Source: Neolewinella persica DSM 23188
Lineage (GTDB): Bacteria; Bacteroidota; Bacteroidia; Chitinophagales; Saprospiraceae
Direction of reading: 5' to 3'
NCBI RefSeq assembly: GCF_000373105.1
Contig: NZ_KB890458.1
Coordinates: 186,001-250,000 of the forward strand
DNA: 64,000 bases
Positions 1-7,687 of this stretch are shown here, in pieces. Each line of letters opens with the position of its first letter. Position 1 is the stretch's first letter. The translations under genes were made by a program, and so were the position numbers. The notes beneath the pieces are model-generated. The model made no database searches, was not told the DNA's origin, and saw only the letters and a list, made by a program, of their open reading frames with translations.

Positions 1-1
1 C

Positions 2-151
2 GTTGCTGTCGATAATGCTTTTATTCTGACCAATTACTCAGGATATGATCCGGAAGTCAGCGTTGGAAATAACCCGCTAACGCCTGGTGTTGACAACGAT
101 AGCTACCCCCGCCAACGCACTTACCGCGCTGGCCTGAGCGTAACTTTCTAA
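2..151 (+). CDS. SusC/RagA-type TonB-dependent receptor, C-terminal end only
   Basis: Only the last 49 residues are inside the window; the gene starts upstream. The reading frame opens at base 2 and ends with TAA at 149-151. The visible tail has the usual SusC ending: a GYDPEVS-like strand, then a GVDNDSYP turn, then RTYRAGLSVTF with the terminal aromatic residue needed for outer-membrane beta-barrel insertion. SusC proteins import glycan oligomers through the outer membrane with energy from TonB. The SusD partner follows 71 bp downstream, which is the standard pair order. The fragment is short, so the assignment rests on this tail plus the neighbour. Confidence 0.85.
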   Translation, partial: VAVDNAFILTNYSGYDPEVSVGNNPLTPGVDNDSYPRQRTYRAGLSVTF

Positions 152-222
152 CCATAACTTAAAACTATCACCCCTGCTCGATTGGCCCCGCCAATTGGGC
201 AGGGATATTTAACACAATAATC

Positions 223-1758
223 ATGCAAGACAAGTTAAAATTCCTCTGCTTGTTGCTGCTTCCTTTGTTGGTTCTTCTCCCTTCGTGTGATGATGAACTT
301 CTAATTGAATCACCAACCAACTTCCTTTCTCCGGTTAACTTCTATCGAAATGCGGCTGATGCCCAAATCGCACTGAATGGCCTTTACGCCGGCCAGCAAC
401 GTTGCCAGGGCTATTCTGGCGGTGATGCAGGTGTAGCTCTCCTCTGGGGTATGCACGGAGCGGATGAAATCGTAGTTCCGCCATGGACGCCACCTGGCCG
501 CCGTACGCTTTTCCTCTTCTCCCTCACGCCCAGTATCGATGTTGTACTCACCATATACGAGCGTCACTATCAGGAAATTAACCGTGCCAATACGGTTATT
601 AACCAGGTCTCTTTAATGACGGAAGACAAGATCAATGACGACGAAAAGAAGCGCATTCTCGCTGAAGCCAGAGCACTACGCGGTAGTTTCTACTTCAACC
701 TGGTGCGTATCTACAACCGTGTTGTATTGGTGACCGAAGAACGGACCGACCTGAATAACCTCGACTTTGTCCAGTCCGAACCGGAAGAAGTCTACGCTCA
801 GGTCATTAGCGACCTTTCCGCAGCTATTCCCGATCTCGAAGTGGAGGGTGAAACCGGCCGGATTACTAAAGGTGCCGCACAGGCACTACTGGGTAAGGTC
901 TACCTGCAGATGGCCGGCATCCCGCTGAACCAAACCGATAAGTATGCCCTCGCTGCCCAGCAGTTCGAAGCGGTAATCAACAGCGGTACCTACGAACTGC
1001 TCGATGATTTCCAGCAGATTTTCGATGAGGAAAATGAACTGAACAAGGAAATGGTTTGGGTCGTAGAGCACGACGCTCCCGGTGAAACCATCGACGGATC
1101 ACAGAACTCTAACCTTGGTAGTTTCATGGGGCCTGGCGGCTCACTGAACGATGGCGGAGGCTGGGGAACGGCATGGTCTGCCTATGACCTGGAGCTGGCT
1201 TATGATCGTAAAGATCAGCGCCGTAGGGTGACCATCGCTTATGGTAATGCGCCCACTGCCATTGACAGCACCAATGGCCCTAATCAGTTCCGCCCCTGGA
1301 AATGGCAAAAACCCGCAGGTCAGGCCTGGGGTAACGATACACCCTTCGACTACCCCTACATTCGTTACGCCAACGTGCTACTTCGTTATGCGGAAGCCCA
1401 TGCTATGGCCGCAGGTAGTGTAACACCGGAGGCAGTAGCTGCTTTCAACGAGGTACGTGCCCGTGCCCGCGCTGGTGCGAACCCTGCTACTACTTCACCA
1501 CCGATTACGACTGCTATGCCACTCGATGAATTTATGGCCGAAATGGACCAGGAATGTTACCGGGAGCTTGCTTTTGAAGGCCACCGTAAAGGTGACCTGA
1601 TACGCTGGGGAACCCTGATTAACCGAATGAATACCATGGCACCACAAACTGCGGTTTGGCCCGGACAACCAGATGCTCAGGACTACGAGATCATCTGGCC
1701 GATCCCACAGGAAGTGCTTGACCTGAACCCACTGATGGAACAGAACCCAGGTTGGTAA
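223..1758 (+). CDS. SusD/RagB-family glycan-binding lipoprotein
   Basis: 511 residues, normal for SusD. The N-terminus is a lipoprotein signal ending LLPSC, with the lipidated Cys at residue 22, so the protein should sit on the outer-membrane surface capping SusC. The N-terminal half is the TPR-rich SusD fold, including a RALRGSFYFNLVRIYN-like helix. The C-terminal half has the diagnostic RagB/SusD strings YPYIRYANVLLRYAEAH, LAFEGHRKGDLIRWG, and an ending WPIP...NPLMEQNPGW. It binds the glycan and delivers it to SusC. The substrate cannot be read from the sequence, but the downstream sulfatase and fucosidase suggest a sulfated fucose-containing glycan. Confidence 0.96.
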   Translation: MQDKLKFLCLLLLPLLVLLPSCDDELLIESPTNFLSPVNFYRNAADAQIALNGLYAGQQRCQGYSGGDAGVALLWGMHGADEIVVPPWTPPGRRTLFLFSLTPSIDVVLTIYERHYQEINRANTVINQVSLMTEDKINDDEKKRILAEARALRGSFYFNLVRIYNRVVLVTEERTDLNNLDFVQSEPEEVYAQVISDLSAAIPDLEVEGETGRITKGAAQALLGKVYLQMAGIPLNQTDKYALAAQQFEAVINSGTYELLDDFQQIFDEENELNKEMVWVVEHDAPGETIDGSQNSNLGSFMGPGGSLNDGGGWGTAWSAYDLELAYDRKDQRRRVTIAYGNAPTAIDSTNGPNQFRPWKWQKPAGQAWGNDTPFDYPYIRYANVLLRYAEAHAMAAGSVTPEAVAAFNEVRARARAGANPATTSPPITTAMPLDEFMAEMDQECYRELAFEGHRKGDLIRWGTLINRMNTMAPQTAVWPGQPDAQDYEIIWPIPQEVLDLNPLMEQNPGW

Positions 1759-1796
1759 AACCCAGTTGGATCTTTCCTGTAATGGATATACCCGAG

Positions 1797-1842
1797 TAAA
1801 AGAAGCCCCGGCAAATACAGGTTATTTGTCGGGATTCTTTTT
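1797..1842 (+). terminator. Intrinsic terminator after susD
   Basis: An imperfect stem pairs GAAGCCCCGGCAAATA with TATTTGTCGGGATTC around a short loop and is followed directly by TTTTT. It lies 39 bp after the SusD stop codon. Confidence 0.7.
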
Positions 1843-1843
1843 G

Positions 1844-1864
1844 GGCGCGAACGCAGGTGCAGGG
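1844..1864 (-). repeat. Dispersed core repeat, copy 1 (minus orientation)
   Basis: Reads GGCGCGAACGCAGGTGCAGGG on the plus strand, the reverse complement of the family core CTGCACCTGCGNCCGCGCC. It is followed on the plus strand by an AG-rich tract, the complement of the CT-rich tract that precedes other copies. Together with copy 2 at 1938 it forms a ~113-bp imperfect palindrome whose arms are core plus purine/pyrimidine tract. Confidence 0.75.
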
Positions 1865-1937
1865 AAAAGAATAAAAGAGCAAAGGGTGGAAAGTTGGTAA
1901 CACCAGCCCTTTATCCTTGCTCCTTTTATCCTTTACA

Positions 1938-1956
1938 TTGCACCAGCGGCCGCGCC
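1938..1956 (+). repeat. Dispersed core repeat, copy 2
   Basis: TTGCACCAGCGGCCGCGCC, one base different from the core, preceded by a CT-rich tract (about 1900-1937). It faces copy 1 as an inverted pair. Confidence 0.75.
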
Positions 1957-2001
1957 ACATCAAACAATTGCAGTGTAACAAAAATTTTCTGACTTATTCC
2001 G

Positions 2002-2028
2002 TACGGACGGGGCTTGCCCCCGTCCGTA
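2002..2028. repeat. Perfect 11-bp inverted repeat
   Basis: Arms TACGGACGGGG (2002-2012) and CCCCGTCCGTA (2018-2028) with a 5-base loop. There is no T tract after it, so it is not a classic terminator. It lies in the 369-bp gap between the SusD gene and the next gene, which holds no credible ORF and three separate palindromes (a weaker one, CGTTCG/CGAACG, is at 2053-2069). Confidence 0.75.
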
Positions 2029-2086
2029 TCGGCACCCTGAAAACGCTTTATTCGTTCGTTTAGCGAACGCGTAGGATCGCACTCGG

Positions 2087-2119
2087 CTGTAGGGGCGAGG
2101 GCACGCCCCGCCCCTACAG
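2087..2119. repeat. Perfect 11-bp inverted repeat upstream of the FG-GAP lipoprotein
   Basis: Arms CTGTAGGGGCG (2087-2097) and CGCCCCTACAG (2109-2119) around an 11-base GC-rich loop. It lies about 70 bp before the preferred start at 2188, so it would fall in the 5' leader if transcription starts further upstream. Confidence 0.7.
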
Positions 2120-2187
2120 GCTATTCCATGATTAACAAAATTATGAATCAATCCACTCGGTTGAATACTACCTTCCAATTTAGAAAT

Positions 2188-5100
2188 ATGCGTTATTTAC
2201 TATCCATATCGTTGCTCACTTTCCTGCTAGTCTCCTGTACCAACGAGGATACAACCGGCACGATCCCTTCTTCGGGGCAGGAGACCGGGGAGGCCATTTT
2301 TGAGCGCGTCCCTTCCTCTGCAAGCAGGATAACCTTCAATAACCACGTTGAGGAAAACTTCAGGAATTTCTTTGCCCGTTTTCAGTATGTGTACAATGGA
2401 GGTGGGGTCGCCATTGGCGACATTGACGGGGACGGTTTGCAGGACATTTACTTCACCGCAAACGAACAGCCTAACACCCTGTACCGGAATACGGGAGATA
2501 TGACCTTCGAAGACATAACCGAAACGGCCGGTGTAGGTGGTGCCGGTCGCAGTGGTTGGGATAACGGCGTGGTGATGGCCGATATTGACGGCGACGGCAG
2601 GCTGGATATTTATGTCTGTAGGGGTGGCTCCGCAGACGGTAGCCGACCTGAAGACCGCGCCAATCTCCTCTACCTTAACCAGGGTGACGGCAAGTTCCGC
2701 GAAGCGGCCAGCGAATTCGGACTGGCGGATACCGGCTACTCCCTACAGGCGGTCTTCTTCGATATGGACAACGATAATGACCTCGATGCTTACGTAACCA
2801 ACCGGCCGGACCAGTTCTTCCTATCTTATGTCCAGGTACTGGAGGCGAAGAAAAAACAAGACCCGGTTTTCAGCGACCAACTATACCGGAACGATGATAA
2901 TCGGTTTACCCGCGTGACGGAGGATGCGGGCATCACCGGTAATTTCGGCTACGGCCTCGGCCTCGTTACCGCCGATGTGAATAACGATGGCTATACCGAT
3001 ATCCTGGTCTCTAATGATTACCTCGAAAACGATTACCTCTACGAAAACCAGGGGGACGGCACCTTCGCCGAAAGTATCGAAAAGTACACCAACCACACCA
3101 GTTTTTACGGGATGGGTATTGACGCAACGGACCTGAATAACGATGGTTTTGAAGATCTGGTCCAACTTGATATGTCTCCCGAAGACTACGTTCGCTCAAA
3201 GACCACAATGGCCAGTATGAACGTAGACGAATACCGGCGGATTATGGCAAGCGGATTCCATGACCAGTACATGCACAACAGCTTGCAGCTGAACCGGGGC
3301 AATGGTTTTTTTAGCGAGATCAGTCAACTGTCGGGCGTTGCTAAATCAGATTGGAGTTGGGCGGTTTTGGGTGCGGACTTCGACAACGACGCAAAAAAAG
3401 AGCTGTTCATCACGAATGGTTACCGGCGGGATGTCGCGGACAAAGACGGTAACATCCGTTTCCGCGCCTACATGCAAAGCCAGGAACGGAGAGAGCGGAC
3501 TGATGAAGAAAACGCCCGGGTGGTCATAGACATGTTCAACTCCGTCCCGTTGCAAAATTACCTGTACGATGATGCCGGGGAGTTGACCTACCGTAGCTCG
3601 GCCACGAGCTGGGGCTTGCCGGAGAAGTCATTTTCCAATGGTGCCGCTTACGGAGACCTGGACAACGACGGGGACCTGGATCTCGTCATCAATAACCTGG
3701 AAGAAGAGGCATTCCTTTACCGAAATAATTCTATTGCAGCCCAATCCAGCCTTCGCCTGCGTTTGCTGGGGCCCAGGGGAAATACCTTTGGCCTGGGCGC
3801 TAAGGTCACCCTTGAGCAAACGGGAGGACAACAGTTTCAGCAGCTAAAAACGGTACGGGGCTATCTTTCTTCAGTGGAACCTTACGTTCACTTTGGCTTG
3901 GGGGACCTTGGCGCCGTGAACCGCGTCCGGGTGGTCTGGCCAGACGGTAAAGAATCCGTTTTGGAGCAACCGGTAATTAATCAGCTGATTACCGTTGATT
4001 ATAAAACAGCCGGCCAGCAACTATCTCCTCCGGTACCCGTAGCACCCCTGTTTAAGGAGATAACCGGGGCACACTTTGCCAAAACGTTTATTCAGGAAGA
4101 GAATGAATTCGACGATTACGCCAGTCAGGTGCTGCTGCCCCATGGGCACAGTAAATCTGGTCCGGCCATTGCGGTTGGAGACGTAAACGGAGATGGTCTG
4201 GAGGACTTTTACATTAGCGGAGCGAAGCGGATAGCCGGCGTACTTTATCGCCAGGGCCAGGACGGGAAATTCTCCGCAGCAACCAATTCGTTTAGTGAAG
4301 AAGACGCTGGCCACGAGGATACCGCTGCCGCTTTTTTCGATGCAGATGGTGACGGAGACCAGGACCTTTACGTAGTTAGTGGTGGAAGCGAGTTCCCGGA
4401 AGCATCCCCTAAATTCCAGGACCGGCTTTACCTGAATGATGGAAAAGGCAATTTTACCAAGTCCTCAGGTCTCCCCGAAATTTTAAGCAGTGGCTCCTGT
4501 GTCGTACCGCATGACCTGGATGGAGACGGTGATCTGGACCTGTTCGTTGGGGGTAGGGTAGTGCCGGCCCGGTATCCGGCTGCACCACAGAGTTATATTT
4601 TGGAAAACGATGGGGGCATATTCCGGAATATTACCGAAGAAATGGCACCTGAACTGGCAGGTATCGGTATGGTTACTTCTGCTGTGTGGAGTGACATCGA
4701 TGGCGATCAAGTGTCGGAGTTGCTTGTAGTAGGAGAGTGGATGCCGGTATCAATATTTAAAAAGAAAGGAGGCACCTACCAAAACGTGACCGCAAATGAA
4801 GGGCTGGGTGAAACTCAGGGATGGTGGAATAAAATTGTTGCCGCTGACCTCGACGGTGACGGCGATGAAGACTACGTGCTGGGGAACCTGGGTCTGAACT
4901 ATAAGTTCCATGCCTCAGCGGAGAAGCCATTCTACGTATTTGCTTCTGATTTCGATCAAAACGGTAGCAACGACATTTTCCTGGCTAAAGCAAATGGTGA
5001 AAACCTGGTGCCCATCAGGGGGCGGGAGTGCTCGAGCCAGCAGGTTCCGGGAATCGCGGAAAAATTCCCCACCTATAACGCCTATGCCCAGGCGGAGCTG

Positions 5101-5520
5101 GCGGAGATCATTGACCTGGAAAAAGCGGATGCCATCCGATATGAAGTCAGGGAATTTGCTAACGCCTGGTTAGAGAATGTTGATGGTGAGCTGACCTTAC
5201 GCCGGTTACCATTGGAAACTCAGTTTTCGGTGATCAACAGTATTTTGGTTGCGGACCTGAATGGCGACGGTAAACAGGACCTGGTCACGGCGGGGAACAA
5301 ATACGAGGTCGAGATAGAAACCACCCGCGCAGACGCCGGAACCGGAACGGTACTGCTGAGTACCGGCGGGGGTGAATTTGAGGTGCTTGCCCCGACCAAC
5401 TCAGGCTTGTTCTTACCTGAAAACGTGAAGGGGATTTATCCGATCCGTTTGGGGAAAGATGGCGACCGGGGGCTGTTGGTCGGCATTAACGAGGGGCCGC
5501 TTCGGTTGCTCCGGTATTAA
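2188..5520 (+). CDS. Large FG-GAP/VCBS repeat lipoprotein with ASPIC/UnbV domain (CRTAC1-like)
   Basis: 1110 residues from the ATG at 2188. An in-frame ATG at 2128 would add 20 residues, but the signal peptide MRYLLSISLLTFLLVSC with a lipobox Cys at residue 17 begins at 2188. About fourteen calcium-type DxDxDG repeats (e.g. DIDGDGLQDIYF, DLDGDGDLDLFV) indicate two seven-bladed FG-GAP beta-propellers. An ASPIC/UnbV segment lies between them around residues 520-590 (RLLGPRGNTFGLGAKV, then HFGLGDLGAVNRVRVVWPDG). Proteins of this type often accompany SusC/SusD pairs in Saprospiria-like genomes. They are predicted surface carbohydrate- or protein-binding propellers, but no specific ligand is established. 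The adjacent SusCD supports a surface role in glycan handling; this is inference. Confidence 0.9.
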   Translation: MRYLLSISLLTFLLVSCTNEDTTGTIPSSGQETGEAIFERVPSSASRITFNNHVEENFRNFFARFQYVYNGGGVAIGDIDGDGLQDIYFTANEQPNTLYRNTGDMTFEDITETAGVGGAGRSGWDNGVVMADIDGDGRLDIYVCRGGSADGSRPEDRANLLYLNQGDGKFREAASEFGLADTGYSLQAVFFDMDNDNDLDAYVTNRPDQFFLSYVQVLEAKKKQDPVFSDQLYRNDDNRFTRVTEDAGITGNFGYGLGLVTADVNNDGYTDILVSNDYLENDYLYENQGDGTFAESIEKYTNHTSFYGMGIDATDLNNDGFEDLVQLDMSPEDYVRSKTTMASMNVDEYRRIMASGFHDQYMHNSLQLNRGNGFFSEISQLSGVAKSDWSWAVLGADFDNDAKKELFITNGYRRDVADKDGNIRFRAYMQSQERRERTDEENARVVIDMFNSVPLQNYLYDDAGELTYRSSATSWGLPEKSFSNGAAYGDLDNDGDLDLVINNLEEEAFLYRNNSIAAQSSLRLRLLGPRGNTFGLGAKVTLEQTGGQQFQQLKTVRGYLSSVEPYVHFGLGDLGAVNRVRVVWPDGKESVLEQPVINQLITVDYKTAGQQLSPPVPVAPLFKEITGAHFAKTFIQEENEFDDYASQVLLPHGHSKSGPAIAVGDVNGDGLEDFYISGAKRIAGVLYRQGQDGKFSAATNSFSEEDAGHEDTAAAFFDADGDGDQDLYVVSGGSEFPEASPKFQDRLYLNDGKGNFTKSSGLPEILSSGSCVVPHDLDGDGDLDLFVGGRVVPARYPAAPQSYILENDGGIFRNITEEMAPELAGIGMVTSAVWSDIDGDQVSELLVVGEWMPVSIFKKKGGTYQNVTANEGLGETQGWWNKIVAADLDGDGDEDYVLGNLGLNYKFHASAEKPFYVFASDFDQNGSNDIFLAKANGENLVPIRGRECSSQQVPGIAEKFPTYNAYAQAELAEIIDLEKADAIRYEVREFANAWLENVDGELTLRRLPLETQFSVINSILVADLNGDGKQDLVTAGNKYEVEIETTRADAGTGTVLLSTGGGEFEVLAPTNSGLFLPENVKGIYPIRLGKDGDRGLLVGINEGPLRLLRY

Positions 5521-5556
5521 TACAGTGTAACATAAGTTGTAGCTGCTTTTCATTTG

Positions 5557-5636
5557 TCGCGTAGCGTCGTTAGGTTAATTTTCAGCCCGTTACCCCGGAC
5601 AAAGTCCGGGGTAACGAATGTGTATTAGCTACGCGA
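5557..5636. repeat. Nested palindrome
   Basis: Outer arms TCGCGTAGC (5557-5565) and GCTACGCGA (5628-5636) are perfect. Inside is a perfect 13-bp hairpin CGTTACCCCGGAC / GTCCGGGGTAACG (5588-5600 and 5604-5616) with a 3-base AAA loop. No T tract follows. It starts 37 bp after the stop of the FG-GAP lipoprotein gene. Confidence 0.8.
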
Positions 5637-5828
5637 AATTCGTATCACCCTAATCAACTTCCTCTCTCCTCCGCGCGAAAATGGTTTAGGTTCTCGCGTG
5701 AAGTGGCGGAGAAGAGGAGAAACGCGGAGTTAATATTGGAATCAAGGTTGACCCAGTATGCCGAATGGATTAAGGAAGCATTTAATAGAACATGCCCATG
5801 CCCATCTTTTTGCTCCGAATCCCCCTCC

Positions 5829-5848
5829 TTGCACCTGCGGCCCCGCCC
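5829..5848 (+). repeat. Dispersed core repeat, copy 3
   Basis: TTGCACCTGCGGCCCCGCCC, preceded by a C/T-rich stretch (about 5800-5828). One mismatch to the core in the GC half. Confidence 0.75.
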
Positions 5849-6031
5849 AAAACCGGGAAATACGCCGAAAAGACCTCACTTTTCTGCCCTTAAATCCATA
5901 TGTGTCCTGCTTTTAAACATCCGTTGCCCCGTATGGCGCGGAATGACTGGATATTTACATCGATCATGTGAGTAACCGGAATCATTTAAATTCTGGTCTG
6001 ACTTAAGTTCATTACAACTCATAGCTTAAAT

Positions 6032-7522
6032 ATGAAACCACCCTTTTTCAACTACCTAGGCAGACTCTTAATTCTTTGCCTCGCCGCAACGGCGCTATTC
6101 ACCGCTTGTGAGCCTGAAGATGACGACTTCTTCGACTTCCGCCCGGTTGACTTTTTTATCAGTGCGGACGGACTCCTTATTGATGCAGGAGAAAGCATTA
6201 CTTATAAGGATTCGTCCAACAATGCCTCCAGCAGAGAATGGACTTTTGAAGGCGGTATCCCAGCTACGTCTACTGATGCGACACCGACCGTTAATTACGC
6301 CGAAGCTGGAACATTTCTGACATTCGTGACGACCACTTTTTCGGATGGTTCCAAGCAAACCCGTCGCTTGACCGTCAACGTTGTTCCTCAGATAGTAGCG
6401 GACTTCTCAGCCAACCCGGTCCAGGCGGTGATCGATGGTCCGGTAAAACTGACAAACCTGACGCAAGGGGTTGGTACGATTCCGCCCGTTCTGTCTGAAG
6501 CGGACTCTGCCATCATTTATAAATGGGTGGTCGAAGGTATTGCAGATACCCTCCGGCAAAGTAACCCGACGATCAGTTTCAGCGCAGTTGGCACTTATGA
6601 TGTTACCCTTATTGTGACCCGCCGGTCAACTGGCTTCACCAATTCGATCACTAAGGCCGACTTTATCAATATCGTCGCTGTCCCGATTCTCCAACCGCGT
6701 AATGTCGACTTCGACCGCGACGGTTCCTCCTTCCTGGTTACTACCGGCGAACCGCTGGGGGCTGTAGCAGGAGCTGCTGCTAATTTCAGCCTGGTAGACG
6801 GTGCTGGAAACGCAGTAGCCATTACTAGTGTTGAGAAACCAGTCTGGGGCGACAACACCATTAAGGTAAACTACGATGCCGCAGGCCTTACTGCTGGTAC
6901 CGACTATACCCTGAGTTTCTCCGGAGACGGTATCCTCTTCGCCAGCGAATCTATTCTCGGAGCCTTCTCTTCAACGAGGACCTATGGCGGTGCTAATCCG
7001 GACTGGCTGGATTTTCTCTACCCAGAAATGGATCCCAACCAGCCGCTTACGGCAATGCTGAACGGTAAATCCTTCACCTCCGACGCCGAAGGCGTGCTCT
7101 ACGCATGGGGCTGTAACCCCGCCGTTAACGTATTAAACCCTGTTGACGGCTACCGCTGCCCTGGTGTAAACGCTGCTAGTAACTATTCCGTGGTGATCAC
7201 TGGCGACGGAGGTGCTACTTTGGACGACTTAGCTGACGTTGGCTTCGAGCTCAGCTTCCTCGGCCCCGACGGTACTACCTGGGAATTTAGCCAGCCCGTA
7301 ACAGACCTGCGTTTCCACAACACCTTTGGTAACATGGCACAAGTCCCCGAGGCGACGGTAAGTACTGACGGTTTGACCGTCACCGTGAACTTCCAGGGAG
7401 CACGTAATGGTGGTGCTCGCATCACCGGAATCCTGGAATCCGGCATTGCCGCCAGTGGATTGCAAATTAAATCCCTGGCTCCGGAAGACGCCAACGCTTA
7501 CGTTACCGCTACGGTGAAGTAA
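6032..7522 (+). CDS. PKD-domain surface lipoprotein of the SusCD locus
   Basis: 496 residues. The N-terminal signal ends LFTAC, giving a lipidated Cys at residue 26, followed by an acidic EPEDDDFFDF stretch typical of surface-exposed lipoproteins. Residues about 40-118 form a PKD-like domain (GESITYKDSSNNASSREWTF, then ATPTVNYAEAGTF). A second PKD-like unit follows at about 120-215 (NPTISFSAVGTYDVTLIV). The C-terminal half is a beta-rich region of unknown family. This position, after SusCD and before the sulfatase and fucosidase, is where surface glycan-binding proteins (SGBP/SusE-like) usually sit. Glycan binding is inferred from context only. Confidence 0.8.
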   Translation: MKPPFFNYLGRLLILCLAATALFTACEPEDDDFFDFRPVDFFISADGLLIDAGESITYKDSSNNASSREWTFEGGIPATSTDATPTVNYAEAGTFLTFVTTTFSDGSKQTRRLTVNVVPQIVADFSANPVQAVIDGPVKLTNLTQGVGTIPPVLSEADSAIIYKWVVEGIADTLRQSNPTISFSAVGTYDVTLIVTRRSTGFTNSITKADFINIVAVPILQPRNVDFDRDGSSFLVTTGEPLGAVAGAAANFSLVDGAGNAVAITSVEKPVWGDNTIKVNYDAAGLTAGTDYTLSFSGDGILFASESILGAFSSTRTYGGANPDWLDFLYPEMDPNQPLTAMLNGKSFTSDAEGVLYAWGCNPAVNVLNPVDGYRCPGVNAASNYSVVITGDGGATLDDLADVGFELSFLGPDGTTWEFSQPVTDLRFHNTFGNMAQVPEATVSTDGLTVTVNFQGARNGGARITGILESGIAASGLQIKSLAPEDANAYVTATVK

Positions 7523-7614
7523 ATGGTACAGAGGTTTTTAGCCTGCCTGACTCCTTCCGGTTGGCGGCATGATTAAACCTCGATTGACCTAACGCATACT
7601 ATGTGTTTTTATAG

Positions 7615-7649
7615 AGTGGTCCGGGCCAGCGGTCCGGACCACTTCTTTT
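7615..7649 (+). terminator. Probable intrinsic terminator after the PKD lipoprotein
   Basis: Arms AGTGGTCCGG (7615-7624) and CCGGACCACT (7634-7643) are perfect over 10 bp, followed by TCTTTT. It sits 92 bp after the stop at 7522 and 39 bp before the next start at 7688. Confidence 0.6.
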
Positions 7650-7650
7650 A

Positions 7651-7683
7651 CAGACAACCCGATAACCCGACAACTCGACTTTC
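7651..7683 (+). repeat. Degenerate octamer word array, GACAACCC type
   Basis: Four successive 8-base words, GACAACCC, GATAACCC, GACAACTC and GACTTTCA, directly before the ATG at 7688. The same word family recurs at 28548-28587 after pheS. Confidence 0.6.
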
Positions 7684-7687
7684 AACC

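Larger units (their letters stand above)
5521..6031. other. 511-bp intergenic region with nested palindrome and core repeat
   Basis: No credible gene. The 90-codon ORF at 5703-5975 has no family resemblance, is Pro/Cys/Arg rich and runs through the core repeat. The region contains a nested palindrome at 5557-5636 and a core repeat at 5829-5848. The start of the next gene is at 6032. Confidence 0.6.

Noticed and set aside
5703-5975. 90-codon ORF before the PKD lipoprotein
   Set aside because: Unusual composition, runs through a core repeat, no family or signal.
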